Source of the DNA: Datisca glomerata
Taxonomy: Eukaryota > Streptophyta > Magnoliopsida > Cucurbitales > Datiscaceae
DNA length: 64,000 nt
Direction of reading: 5' to 3'
NCBI GenBank assembly: GCA_003255025.1
Contig: QANY01003955.1
Coordinates: 124,001 to 188,000, forward strand
Numbering within the stretch: the first letter of the stretch is position 1; each line of letters starts with the position of its first letter. The notes beneath the pieces were generated by a model. It was not told where the DNA came from. It was given only the letters and a program-made list of their open reading frames with translations, and made no database searches. The translations under genes and the position numbers were made by a program. Shown here piece after piece: positions 47,191 to 59,315 of the stretch.

Positions 47191-48905
47191 TCCTCTGTAT
47201 CTGTTCTTCTAAGTTTCTCTCTCACTGTCTCTTCCATTTTCCAGAAAAAGTTTATGAAACTAGCTGTTTCTTGGACCGAATAATCTTTCTTTGTCTATCT
47301 ATTGAAGGTAACCTGAGGAAGCTTATTCCTTAGTCCATTTCTAGTAAAGCAACTATAAATATTTTCTTTCTTATTTACCTTTGGAACTTCCCGAGAAAAA
47401 GAAAGAGAGAAATAAAACACATTTTTCTTCTTTTCTTTTTTGGTCACAAATTCTCGATGTGGTTTTCACAACATCGCGATCGAGACGCGACAAAGATCGT
47501 GACGGCGATTTAAAACCATGATAATGAGATTAGAGTGATAGCACACCCATGCGGTACTTAAGATGCTCTATTGTCAAGATGAGTTCCTTAGTAAGTCTAA
47601 CTAGCAGATTTTACGCGTTGAAGTGGGCTAAAGAATGAGATGAGGACTGAAGAGGTTTTGAAAGAATAAGAAAAGCTTATATTACTCAAGAGAATGATGA
47701 TACCATGCTTGAAGGATTGGAAATTCAGGAATTTAAGGGATTTATAGATTTCAGGGATGAATTGTGAGGGTGAAGACATTTCTTATATATAACCTTTCAC
47801 CTCCTCAATAGAAGGTTGAGATCATTTAAATCTATGATGGAGATGAAGCTCTAGAGAGTCTCACCTCCTTGCTTATAAATATCTTGAATATTTATACATA
47901 ATATCTAGATATTTTTATAAAAGAGATTCTAGATACATCCTATTTATTTCTACTAACTCTTATTTCATATTATCTAGATATTTACATAGAAACTCCTACA
48001 GTCTCCTAGAAAACTCTAGATTCTTCTGGATGGTTCCAAAGAACTCTTGGTAAACCTCGTGTAAGAGTGTGTATAGGAAGGTTGGAAATATACTATATCA
48101 TTATGCATGCTTAATGGTATGGACGTGGAACTCCTGATGTCTCCAAGTGTTGCAACAGTATGTGCTGAGTGCCTAATGCATGTTTGCTTGAACTTTTATT
48201 AAGGGGATTCAAAAACTGTCGTGGCCTTCTATCAGCCTTATGCAGGGTGTAACATTCTCCCAGCCCTAAGATCGCAACGTCTTAGGCACATAAGTGTGGT
48301 CGTGAAAAGTACGAGACGGTGTCCTACGATTGTGTCGGGATATCTTATGGTAGATGATTGTGTTCTCCTACGGTTTTTGTGAGATGTAAGCTTGTGCATG
48401 ACACGAGATGGGTCGGGCTTTGAGCTTTTTCTGTCTCATCCCATCTAAAACGAGACAAGAAAATCTTATCATGTTATGTTCTGTCGAAGAAAAATTGCAC
48501 AAAGGACGAGATGGTTGGTCCCACGATTCAGAACGGGACGAGCCATAGGGACAGACGGATTTGGATCACCTCATGTTTTTTGATCCAAACAGGGGTGGTG
48601 TTCACGCAATCTGGACCATTTGTTTCTACAACGGACGATCGAGATGCCTTCTTTTCCCTTTTTGTTTTTTCTAGCATATTTTTTCTTTTCTTTTCCCTTT
48701 TATTTCTTCAAATGGATTGCCCAGATGAAAACATATCTCTCTCATATTTTCAAAACATGAGAGGATTCATATCGAGGGACCGACTTCCCTTGGATTCGTT
48801 TGATTAGGGTTGATTTTGACTGCGTTTTTTTTACTAATTTCCCCATTCAAGTTAGAATTTTTAAAACATATAGTAGTTCTTACAACACTATTATTAGATA
48901 AATGC
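47191..48905. other. Spacer without a recognised gene
   Basis: CT-rich at first, then AT-rich with several tctagata words (47890-47990). 48250-48480 has a GC-richer patch with repeated acgagac words. The 98-residue frame at 48511-48807 is not recognised. Confidence 0.45.
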
Positions 48906-48911
48906 TAGGTT

Positions 48912-49415
48912 ACAAGACTTGGACGGACACTTACCACTTTGGGAATGAATTAGAGGCATACGGCTTGGTAGGATTAGGATGAGGTTCCTTGTGTCAGTCC
49001 GCCGCCACGACCTCCTCCATAGAATTTAGATGCGTCGTCCTCTCATTAAGGTTGAACCTAGAGACAGGTGGTAGTGTCATATACGTTTGCATTTACAGAC
49101 ACTTAGTAATCACAGATTGGCTATCATAAAATTAGAGTTTACTCCCACTTTCTGTATAAAGATGTTTAATACTCCTATTGAAGGGGGTGGAATTTTTTGA
49201 CATTTCACACACACATTGGGGGGCTCTCTTTCCCTCTCCCTCTCTTTGGCAACCTCAAGGAGGTGTGTTTGCCGGCAGTGTCACCGTCTAGGCCGCTAAT
49301 CCTTTCCTCCACGCTAGAATTTCATGTTCCTAAAACTTTTTCGATGACTAGACGACTCTCCGTTCATGACCCCATCCAGTTCAAATTTCATCCCCGAACA
49401 ATGGCGAATCCACTG
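48912..49415. repeat. Long direct repeat, copy a (partner 51585-52090)
   Basis: Shares acaagac(t/c)tggacgg, ggattaggatgaggttc, the TATA-like tataaagatg followed by gaagggggtgg, gacatttcac and ctttttcgatgactag with 51585-52090 in the same order and orientation. It looks like an LTR, or part of one, of a retroelement lacking coding sequence. Confidence 0.8.
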
Positions 49416-49579
49416 GGGAGTCATCTATCAAAGAGATGCATCTATGAGGAAGGTCTGTTGTGTGTTTATTTCTTGAAATCAGTATGTTTTTTCTTTGATT
49501 TTTTCATGAAAATTTTGAACCCAAAATAGAATGAATTTCTATAATTTAATTTATTTTTTGAACGAATGTTTCCACTGAT

Positions 49580-51155
49580 TCCTTCATAATTTTTACTTCG
49601 CCTTTTGTAGTTATGAAAATGACCCAACAAATTATGATGGGTCCACTATCCTAGAAAGCATCTAAGACGTTTAACCAAAGATTCTTCCTTAAATGCTTTA
49701 ATACGTTTTAACAAAGCTTGTTCGTGGAACGCATTTAAGACGTCTCAGCAAAGATTTTTCGTGAAATGCATTTAAGACGTTTTAGCAAAGATTGTTCCAG
49801 AAACGCATTTAAGACATTTAAGAGAAAATTGATCCTGTAACGCATTTAAGTCATTTTGGGAAAGCTTGTTCCTGAAATGCGTTTAAGACGTTTCAGCGAA
49901 GTTTGTTCCTGGAACGCGTTTAAGACGTTTCAGTGAAGTTAATTCCTGGAACGCGTTTAAGACGTTTCAGCAAAGTTGGCTCCTATAAGTATTTTAGAAA
50001 TTTCAGCAAAGTTAGTTCCTGGAACACGTTTAAGACATTTCAACAAAATTAGTTCCTAGAATGCGTTTAAGACATCTCAACAAAATTAGTTCCTGGAATG
50101 CGTTTAAGATATTTTAGCCATGTTTGTTCCTATAACGCGTTTAAGACTTTTCAGCAAAATTTGTTTGTGGAATGTTTAAGCCATTTCAGCATAGTTAGTT
50201 CCTAGAGCGCATTTAAGATGTTTCAGCAAAGGTTATTTCTAAGACACATTTAAGATGTTTCAGTGAAGTTTATCCCTGAAATGCAATAAAGACATTTTGA
50301 CGAAGGTATCTAAGCGGAACCTAGCCGCTATTGTGATCCTTTCGAAGCGAAACTTGGCCGCCATAACATGTTTGAAATACATAAGTTACTACTGCTTCGA
50401 TCTTTACCATGGAATATGGTTGCTGTCGTATGGATTAAATCTAACTTAGAAATTTATCATGAATATACTTATGCTAAAAGTCGTGTGTAAGGGCGACGTA
50501 ACATTGAACAATAAAACTCCGAAGTAGGAATGAGTATCCTTTAAGCGTGACCATTACAAATAGTTTAAATGGTCACATAAGTACGCGCCTACTTAGGCAG
50601 CTTGATTATATTTTTGTGTATATATGTGCATTCTTAGGTAGTATCATGCAGATTCCTATGTATATGCACTTTCGTGGGGAGAAGATCTAAAGACGACACT
50701 TCAGCGTGTTTGCCTGCCGCCGAGCAATTAATTAACGAACTTTTCCATGGTTAGATTTCCTCTTAGGTAATATGTTGCCTTGATTTTATCCTGCGTTGGT
50801 TAAACTCCTAATCGGTGAAAATCCTCTCTGGTGAGTTTTTCTCGATCAGTTCTCCCATATCATTAATATTAGAGAGTGATGGTACATTTATTCATGACTC
50901 TGATGAATTATCTCTAGTAATGTTAAATATGAACGTATCGTTTAGACGTATCTGTCATATACGAGCATGATATGGTTAGAAAATATTGCCTAGTTCTATT
51001 CACTTATCGTGATACACTGGTATTTGAACATACATCATGAACATGCATATGGTACATATATTATCATGTATATTCTCTTGTGCTAACATTGAACAGAAGG
51101 TTGTGCATTGCTAGTGTATATATATTTCTCAACTAGTCATTCTTCAATGAATATC
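49580..51155 (+). repeat. Large inverted repeat, left arm (right arm about 54590-55905)
   Basis: Beyond the 37-bp array, 50575-50770 (cgcctacttaggcagcttgatta, tgcctgccgcc) and 51050-51150 (gtgctaacattgaac) match the reverse strand of 54860-55050 and 54590-54680. The arms contain no protein-coding sequence. Confidence 0.8.
49655..50310 (+). repeat. 37-bp tandem array, plus orientation
   Basis: About 18 copies of a unit close to AACGCGTTTAAGACGTTTCA followed by gcaaagttagttcctgg; measured period 37 bp between 49913 and 49950. Copies differ by several bases each. The same unit recurs in reverse orientation at 55430-55830. Confidence 0.92.
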
Positions 51156-51230
51156 GCCATGATCAGACTCTTTATTGAAAGAGGACAACTGTAGTCAACT
51201 ACTTCTTACATCTCTTACTAGAGGCTAAAT

Positions 51231-51344
51231 GAAAGCATTTGATAAAGCATCACATCCATGTGGGGGTTACAACAATGAAGATAACTTGAAAGCATTTGAT
51301 AAAGCATCACATCCAAGTGGAGGCTATAGCAATGAAGATAACCT
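51231..51344. repeat. Tandem duplication, two copies of 57 bp
   Basis: gaaagcatttgataaagcat starts at 51231 and 51288; the copies are nearly identical, so the duplication looks recent. Confidence 0.92.
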
Positions 51345-51584
51345 TACATGACTGATTCAGTGAAGAATAAATCGTCGTCACAATTGAACAACTCATAATT
51401 CGGTGGCTCATCAAGTAAGATAACAACACACACTGAGAATTTGTACAAGTTCAAGTGCTACGCATTTGAACTTGCACATGTGGCTAATGTTTATACATGG
51501 ATTCCTGCCCTAGACATAACCGTTAGATTCACCCTCCCTGATCAGACCCCTGTGATTATTTACTTACAATCGCCAAGTCGAGTG

Positions 51585-52090
51585 ACAAGACCTGGACGGT
51601 CCCTTACCACCTTGGGAATGAATTAAAGGCAGATGACTTTGTAGGATTAGGATGAGGTTCGTTGTGTAGGTCCGCCACCACGACCTCCTCAGTAAGCTTT
51701 AGATGCGTCATCCTCTCATTGAGGATGAACCTAGGACACGTGGTAGCGCCATATACCTTGGTCTTTACATACATTTGACAATCGTTGAGTGGCCATCTTA
51801 TAATTAAAGTTTACCCCCAACTTTCTATATAAAGATGCTTAATACTCCTATTGAAGGGGGTGGTATTTTTGGACATTTCACGCACACATTTGGGGGCTCT
51901 CTCTATCTCCCTCTCCTTGGTAACTCTAAGGAGGTGCGTTTTCCAGAAGTTGTCACAGTCTAGGTCGCTAAAGATGATAATACTTCCCTCCACGCTAGAC
52001 CTTTATGTTCACAAGACTTTTTCGATGACTAGATGACTCTCCGTTCATTACCAGATCTGGTTCGAATTCCATTCCCAAAATAATGAGGGA
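51585..52090. repeat. Long direct repeat, copy b (partner 48912-49415)
   Basis: Same order of blocks as copy a. Together with copy a it brackets the left arm of the inverted repeat, giving an LTR-internal-LTR-like unit of about 3.2 kb with no coding sequence. Confidence 0.8.
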
Positions 52091-52848
52091 GGCACTTCCC
52101 CTAGGAATGGTTGGGAAGCCGCGCCCATGGTTCCTCCTGTGGCAGCATGGAGAGCCACCCTCGAGGTGGCATGGGGAGCCGTGCCCGGGGTTCTACTGGG
52201 GTGGTATAAATAAGGCACTTCGAAGACCCATAAGGTGGCTACATCTTTTTAAAAAATCCTTCTATCCTAGTGTAGCAAACATTGTCCTAATCCTACTAGA
52301 CCCAACTCCCAGATTGTTCCCAAATGAGAAAAGATCTTCGAATCTTTGTCATTAAACTAGAAGATGAAGTACCACATTTAATACGTAATTTCATATAGTC
52401 GGATCGCCACCTTTATAAAACAAGAGTGTCCCTTTCGGAGGTTATTTTGTTAATATCACGCACCAATCAATGTTATTCCATGCAAGTGCCACATGGACTT
52501 GTCTTTAGATGCCACGTGTTCCATTTGATATGTTACTCTTAACGACATGGCTCACTATTTACATTAGCACCCTTTTCAAGGTTGAGGGCACATCAATCAA
52601 GCTTGGACATATTTTCTTATTTGAGTGTTTTCTGCATCTTTCGCACTTGTTCGTGGGGCAGACATCTTTCTTGTCTCCGATAACTACAAACATCAAATCA
52701 TTAAAAATTAGATCTGCCATAATTTACGAGGTGGGAGAACCTCGTTCGAGGTGCTCGTTGGGACCCCATTTGAGTCGAGGTGTGTGACAACATCTCTAAT
52801 GGAGCGTGTGAGAACGCCTCGTTCAAGAAAATGTTTCTGGATTTAGGG
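52091..52848. repeat. Truncated copy of the gypsy-3 LTR
   Basis: Matches 53450-54165 in direct orientation (aggcacttcgaagaccca, tccctttcggaggttatttt, cacctcgttcgaggtg-type words). It ends where the full LTR starts (TGATGTGTG at 52849). Confidence 0.7.
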
Positions 52849-53188
52849 TGATGTGTGTATGAGTGATTTATTTTATGTCAAGTATGCCTAGGAACGTGGG
52901 AGTGGGTGAGGATGAAGGACAAGCAAACTTAGGGAGGCATCGGAAGGTGACAAATGTCTTTAAAACTCTATGGTAGGTGAGAAACTCGTGGAGAGAGTAG
53001 TCTCCATGTTTGATCTTGGGATTAATGAGAAGTGATTGTCCCAATAATGGTGCTAGAGACCCATTTATATAAATGGGGTCGAGTGGCGGTCGCACGGATG
53101 TCTTTTTAAAACGTGGTCACACACTAAAAATATGACACCATGCCTAAAATGTGCCCCATCCCTAAAATGAAGTAACATAGGAAACTGC

Positions 53189-53515
53189 ACTCAGGGTTCC
53201 CCCATGATAGCATGGGAAGGCACCCTCAGGGTTCCCCCCAAGTTGGCATTAGAGCTACCTCTAGGGTTCCCCCTGAGTGGTATGGGAGGCCGCGACTGGG
53301 GTTCCCCCCGTGGTGGCATGGAGTGGCACCTTTAGGGTTCACCACGAGGTGGTATGGGGAGCCACCCTCAGGGTGGCATGGGAGCCACGCCCAGGGTTCC
53401 CCCTGAGTGGTATGGCAAGCTACGCCTGGGGTTCCCCCTTGTGGCAGCATGGAGAGCCACCGTCGGGGTGGCATGGGGAGCCACCTTTAGGGTGGCATGG
53501 GAAGCCACACCCGAA
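53189..53515. repeat. Tandem array, unit about 36 bp, GC-rich
   Basis: About nine imperfect units with the core gggttccccc followed by ggtggcatggggagccac. Repeated in the other LTR at about 58075-58430 and as a short remnant at 52100-52190. The long frames over it on both strands (for example 53277-53666 plus and 53420-53704 minus) are artefacts of a repeat without stops. Confidence 0.88.
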
Positions 53516-54059
53516 GCTACCAGGGTGGTATAAAGGAGGCACTTCCAAGACCCGTAAGTTAGCTACATCCTTCAAGGAGATCTTTCCATCTCGGTGTAGT
53601 GAACATTGTCCTAATCCTACCAGATCATGGCCCCCAGATTGTTCCCATGCGAGAAAAAAACTTTGAATCTTTGTCACTAATCGAAGACGAAGTGCCACAT
53701 TCAATACACAACTTCATATAATGGTATCACTACCTTCATAAAATAGAAGCGTCCCTTTCAGACATTATTTTGTTCATATCACGCACCAATAAGCGTTATT
53801 CCATGTAAGTGCCACATGGACTTATCTTTAGATGCCACATGTTTCCTTTGATACGTTATTCTTAATGACGTGGCTCACTATTTACATTAGCCCCCTATTC
53901 AAGGTTGGGGGCACAACAATCAAGCTTGGACATATTTTCTGATTTGAGTGTTGCCTGCATCTTTCGCACGTGTTCGTGGGACAAACTTCTTTCTTGTCTC
54001 TAACAACTACGGACATCAAATCATTAAAATATAGATCTTCCATAATTTACAAGGTGGGA

Positions 54060-54365
54060 GAGCCTCGTTCGAGGTGCTTGTCGGCACCCCGTTTGAGTTG
54101 AGGTGTGTGACAACACCTCTAATGAGGCGCGTGAGAATGCCTCGTTCAGAGGCATGTCACATCACCTTGAACGAGTGTGTGTGAGCACCTCAAACAAGGT
54201 GATGTATCTCACCTCGAATGAGGCGCTGAATTCACCTCGAACGAGGCGTTGCATTTCTCCTCGAACGAGGCGTGTGATAGCGACTCAAACAAGGAGTGTT
54301 AGCACCTCGTTCAGAGGGGTGTCAGAATGCGTCGTTTAGAGGCGTGTCACATTGCCTCGATGAGA
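54060..54365. repeat. Array of small palindromes (cctcgaacgagg type)
   Basis: Repeated cctcgaacgaggcg or cctcgttcgagg words, each nearly self-complementary, at irregular spacing of about 20-40 bp. A few copies also occur at 52740-52830. Confidence 0.8.
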
Positions 54366-55429
54366 CCCCATATCCCCTCCTTGGACGGGAGAGGGCATGG
54401 GGAGCTCTCCTTCTCTATAAAGTCAGTCGGCCAGGCCATTCTCTCAATTTCATTTCTGCACTTCACTTTGAAGCAAATAACCTCTAGAGAAATACTTACA
54501 ATTTCCAAAAGTACCACCCCATCCAAGTGTCCACCGAAACCTTGAGGTGTTTCCAACTAAATGAATAGTCTGAAAAAATACAAGCACTAGCGACGCACAA
54601 CCCCAAGTTCAATGTTAGCACACATACCAAAGTATCATGACAAGTGAATATACATGGTAATATATGCATCATTTTCATGTTCATACTGAGTGGTTAAATA
54701 CCAAAGTACCCTAACAAGTGAATATAGTCAGTCAATATTTTTTTATACATGTATCACGCCTCGTATATGATAGATGCAGCTTATTGATGTGTTCATAGTC
54801 ATTATTAGAGATAATTCATTAGAATCATTAATAAACATATCACGTGTTTCTTATATTGAGATAACTAACCAAGGAGAAGTTCATCAAGAAATGGCCCGGC
54901 GGCAGGTACACATGCTGGAAGGCCTTCAATAGACGATTCCCCTTGTGAGAGTGCATACACATAGGAACCTGCATGATACTGCCTAAGAAGGCACACACAT
55001 ACATAAAAATGTAATCAAGTTGCCTAAGGAGGCGCGTGCATATTAGACTATCCATAATGGTCATGCTTCAATGGTGTTATGCCCATCCTAACTTCAGATT
55101 TTATCATCCATTAGTTCCTACTTTGAATTTTCATCAGACATGCTAATTCGTTCCTACTTTGAATCGTTATCATGCTTCATTATCATGCATCCCTACTTCG
55201 CACATACGTCGCTCTTACATATGACTTTTAACATGAGCATATTCATAACAAAACTCTAGTTAGATTCAATTTATATGACAAGAGAAATATGTCGTGGGAT
55301 GAGCAAAGCAAATAATTAAGATAACTTGTGTACTTCAGACAGATTTTGGTGGTCAAGTTTCGCTTTGAAAGGATTTGCAACAATGACTAAGTTCTGCCCA
55401 ACTACCTTTGTTGAAATGTCTTCATTGCA

Positions 55430-55830
55430 TTTCAGGATAAACTTTACCAAAACGTCCTAAGTGCGTCCAGGGGACACACTCTGCTGGAATGGCTCAAATG
55501 TGTTTCAGGAACAAGCTTCACTGGAACATCTTAAGTGCATATCAGGAACAAACTTCGCTGGAACATCTTAAGTGCGTTCTAGGAACAATTTTCGTTAAAC
55601 AAGTTTCAGGAACAATCTTTGCTAAAACGCCTTAAATGCGTTCTAGGAACAAACTTTGCCGAAACGTCTTAAATGGTTTTCAGGAACAACGTTTGCTGAA
55701 ACATCTTAAACACGTTTCAAGAGTAGCTTTTACTGAAAGTCTCAAATGCATTCCTGGAGCTAACTTTGCTTAAACGTCCTACACGTATTTCAAGAACAAG
55801 ATTTGCTGAAACATCTTAATTTCATATTAG
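55430..55830 (-). repeat. 37-bp tandem array, minus orientation
   Basis: About eleven units reading gaaacatcttaagtgcgttc then aggaacaa, the reverse complement of the unit at 49655-50310. Part of the right arm of the large inverted repeat. Confidence 0.9.
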
Positions 55831-56199
55831 GATGACAGACCTATTATAATATTTTGGGCTATTGTGATAATCACAAAAGTTGAAGTAAAGGTTACAATGC
55901 TAAACATGATAGTTTTTATGTAATTAAAGTTGAACATCTTCGATACGGCTTGAAGCGTCTGAGGGTCATCCCATCTACTATTATTCATAGAGGTGGTCTC
56001 ATATGGCCATTCCTATTCATAAAAGTATGAACATAGGCAAATAATTGTAATTTTCATAATAGGCATTTCATAAATAAAACATGTGTATTGTGACCTCGAG
56101 TACATGATCTTCGAACCTTACAACACATGATTGCCTTTGTACTTAACATACCCCTCCTCGGGTTTTGTAGCATATCAGCCACTTCATGTCATGATGGTC

Positions 56200-57366
56200 A
56201 TGTCGCGTGCAGTAGGAAAGATTGGTTCCTTATGACTTCTATGTCCGCGTTAATTATCTCTCCTTTTGGAGCTTCTCAAGGAAAATCTGTCTCAAAGTTT
56301 TACACTCTTTGGTCGCATGATTGGTGTCTCGGTGGAAGCAGTAATACCAAGGTGATTATATTTCTTCTCTGGTGGGCAAGTTTTCCACCCAAGGTCTCCG
56401 CACGACCTTATCCTTGACCCAGGCATCCAATAACACTTCTACCTTATCCACGGAGCAGGGGAAGGTTGGTGGATCATCCCTTTCATTTTTGTCCCATTTT
56501 ACACCTCGTCCTTGGGGCTGTGCCATTGCTACTTATGGCGTGTATTTTGAGGTTTACACCAAAGTGTTGGTGCGTTGAGAAACTACATGGAGGTGTGAGA
56601 AAGTGACGATGTCACGATTCTCCAAATGCACTTTATACTCATTCATCATTCTGCATATGCACATCTTCACCAAGTATTCCTCCTTCCACTATTCCTGACA
56701 ATCCATCGCTTTGTCCTTGAACCGTGTGATGTAAGTCATCAGGTCCTCATCTTTCTTTTGACGCTTGCACCCTAACCCGAGAATGCTCATCTTTTCCTCA
56801 AACATAAAAAACTTTATCGTGAAGGCAGAAACCATATGTGACTATGATAAAACTGATCTCGGTGCCAGATTGATGTACCATGTGTATGCTCGCTCAGTCA
56901 ACGATTTCAAAAACTCCCTCAATCTCATGAACTCATCTCATCCTTGTGGGCCCAAGTCATCAATGAAACGTACAACGTGCTCTCTATCACATCCTTCATT
57001 TGCATTGTACTTATGGAACTTTGGGGGCACATAATTAAATGGATAAGACTTCATGGCCAACTCGCATGGGTAAGGGGGGTGAAAGGCCACTATCATCTCG
57101 CTCAGAGAGGCTTTGATGCGCTTCATCTCCAACATCTTCTATAATGTCTCTTTGGTAACAAAAGGGCTTGTGTCAGTGCCATCAACTGGGACGTCATGTG
57201 CCAGCGCGGGATGTACGAAGGCTAATGGAAAGGCTACTAGTGGAATGATAACATTTGTGGGGCCACTCGAATGACCCGCATTTTGGTCCCTATTTACCGT
57301 TCTTGACCCGGATGAGCCCCCGAGATTAATAGCTAGAATCTGTCTATCAGTGTCATTCTCATTCAC
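56200..57366 (-). pseudogene. Gypsy-3 gag remnant
   Basis: The minus strand reads KSYPFNYVPPKFHKYNANEG and HVVRFIDDLGPQG (57060-56940), typical of gag from plant gypsy elements with a conserved FHKYDG/RHVVRFIEDLG start. Downstream are MTYITRFKDKAMDCQE (56760-56690) and CFHRDTNHATKECKTLRQIF (about 56350-56290), the last knuckle-like with CxxH...H...C. An N-terminal frame (57366-57139) precedes it. Several stops and frameshifts break it, and no protease or RT follows. It reads away from the LTR at 57696, as expected for the minus-strand element. Confidence 0.78.
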
Positions 57367-57695
57367 CGCGTGAGGAGGGACGATATGAACGACAGACGAT
57401 GGTAGAGGAGGGTTTTGAGCACATGCAAGGAGAGCGGTCAGCGTGCTTAGAAGGGTACGAATCTAGGCGTTGGAGGCCTAGAGCTCTCTAATGGAGTTAG
57501 TCTACTAAGTCATCATCATTGTAGCAATGGTAATGATGGGGAGGTTGATTCTCTCCTTAGAAGTAGCATATTCCATGTCATGGTTCTCATTAGTCTGGTT
57601 AACATTCTCTCCTCCAAATGAGAAGAAGCTCTTGTGATTCTATTGCATCTAGCCATACTCGAAGAAAGAAGAAGGTGGTAGATAGATCACTTTCA

Positions 57696-58690
57696 TGATG
57701 TGTGTATGAGTGATCTAGTCTATGTCAAATATGCTTGAGAATGTGAGAGTTGGTGGTCGGAGGGTGGAGGACAAGCAACCTTAGACAGCCATCAGAATGT
57801 GACAAATGTCTTTAAGACTCTAAGCTAGGTGAGAAACTCGAGGAGAGAATATTCTCAATGTTTGATCTCGGTATTGATGAGAAGGGATTGCCCCAATAAT
57901 AGTGCTAGAGACCCCTTTATATAGATAAGGTCGAGTGGGACCACACGTATTTCCCTTTCAATCGCATGCAAATCGTGTTTCCACGCTTAAAACATGGTCA
58001 CACACTAAAAATGTCATACCATGCCTATAATGTGCCACATCCCTAAAATAACATTACATAGGAAACTGCACCCGGTGTTCCCTCGTGATAACATGGGAAA
58101 TTATGCCTGGGGTTTCCCTCGTGATGGCATAGGGAGTCACCCTCGGGGTTCCCCCCGAAATGGCATGAGAGCTAGCCTCGCCCGGGATTCCCCCCTGTGG
58201 TGGTATGGAGAGCCACCCTCGAGGTTCCTCCCGAGGTGTCATGGGGAGCTACCCACGGGGTGGCATGGCAGCCATCCCAGGATTCCCCCCAAAGTGGTAT
58301 GGAAAGCCGCGCCTGGGGTTCCCACCGTGGCAGCATGGAAAGCCACCACCGGGGTTCCCCCTAGGGTGGCATGGGGAGCCACCCTTTGGGTTCCCCTCGG
58401 GGTGGCATGGGGAGCCACGCCCAGGGCTCTATCGGGGAATAAAAAGAAGGCACTTCCAAGACCCGTAAGGTGTCTACATGCTTCAAGGAGATCTTCCTAT
58501 CCCGGTGTAGCGAACCTTGTCTTAATCCTACCAGACCATATCGCCAGATTTTTCCCTAGCAAGAAAAGACCTTCGAATTTTTGTTACTAAACTCGAAGAT
58601 AAAGTATCACATTTAATACACAATTTTATATAATGGGATCGCCATCTTTATAAAACAGGAGCGTCCCTTTCAGATGTTATTTTGTTAATA
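57696..58690 (-). repeat. Gypsy-3 LTR, right copy, truncated
   Basis: Starts TGATGTGTGTATGAG and matches the left LTR through tatttttgttaatatcaca, then switches at about 58690 to copia LTR sequence. Includes the 36-bp-type array at 58075-58430. Confidence 0.7.
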
Positions 58691-59315
58691 TCACACATTG
58701 ATGATACGTCATTATCTAGAAAAGATACAAATATTATTCTAATGGCTCTAGTTGATCAGTTCATCAATCAAGAATTGAATTGAGAACACAGTTAGTGTCA
58801 GAGTAATTTTTCCCTGCGGTTAAAAGCTAATCAAATCCCTAAAAGAACAATTATCGCTTTCTTTCAGAGAATAGTCTCACTAATGTCATTCTTAGTAAAT
58901 CTCTAGATCTCATGTGTTGAATATATATAGAGACAGAAAAATATCATGTAATATTATACGTGCTCACACACGTCCTAGTGTGTTGAGGATTGACGTGAAA
59001 AATCTTGGTGTGGATCTCAAAGTTTACTGATCATTAGAACGGTTCGTGGAACGGACGATCGATCGGTTTTGTAGGGACGCTTGATATATACTACAAAAGG
59101 TATATGATTTATAACATTATATGTTGTAAATTTAATGTATAAATATATAATGGATTCTGACTGATTGAAAAATAGTTTTCAATAAAAAGTTTTTATTTAG
59201 TTATTGTGGCATTGCACAAGTTTTTTTTATTAAAAGAATTGATTTTTATTTAAAGTTTAGTTTTTAAATGGCTTCGAGCCATATTGTTCCGCCGCGCACG
59301 CGCCGCGACGACCAA
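58690..59315 (+). repeat. Copia LTR 3' fragment (fourth copy of the family)
   Basis: Begins tgatacgtcattatctaga and follows the copia-2 right LTR from about 37488 to cgcgcacgcgccgcgacgacca. Only the last 600 bp of the LTR are present, with no copia interior next to it. Confidence 0.85.

Larger units (their letters stand above)
52849..54560 (-). repeat. Gypsy-3 LTR, left copy
   Basis: Parallel to 57696-58690 from its start through the ggttccccc array and the tccctttcagac block. A minus-strand TATA motif (TATAAATGG, 53069-53061) corresponds to TATATAAAG at 57923-57914 in the other copy. The end near 54560 is approximate. Confidence 0.65.
52849..58690 (-). mobile_element. Gypsy-3: minus-strand Ty3/gypsy element without pol
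   Basis: Direct repeats begin TGATGTGTGTATGAG at 52849 and 57696 and run in parallel through array and flanking blocks; they are taken as LTRs. Gag lies between them on the minus strand. Pol is absent; the interior otherwise holds the right arm of the inverted repeat with a 37-bp array. The right LTR is cut at about 58690 by a copia LTR fragment, so the outer target duplication cannot be checked. Confidence 0.65.

Noticed and set aside
53277..53704. Overlapping open frames of 129 and 94 codons on opposite strands
   Set aside because: They lie over a short tandem repeat without stops; the peptides are periodic Gly/Pro/His-rich and mirror each other.
54410..54425. Plus-strand TATA-like ctctataaagtc near the LTR end
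   Set aside because: The element's gag is on the minus strand, and minus-strand TATA motifs occur at matching places in both LTRs, so this one is probably chance.
58021..58590. A 189-codon plus-strand frame
   Set aside because: Same GC-rich repeat array in an LTR; no family resemblance, and the frame exists because the unit lacks stops.
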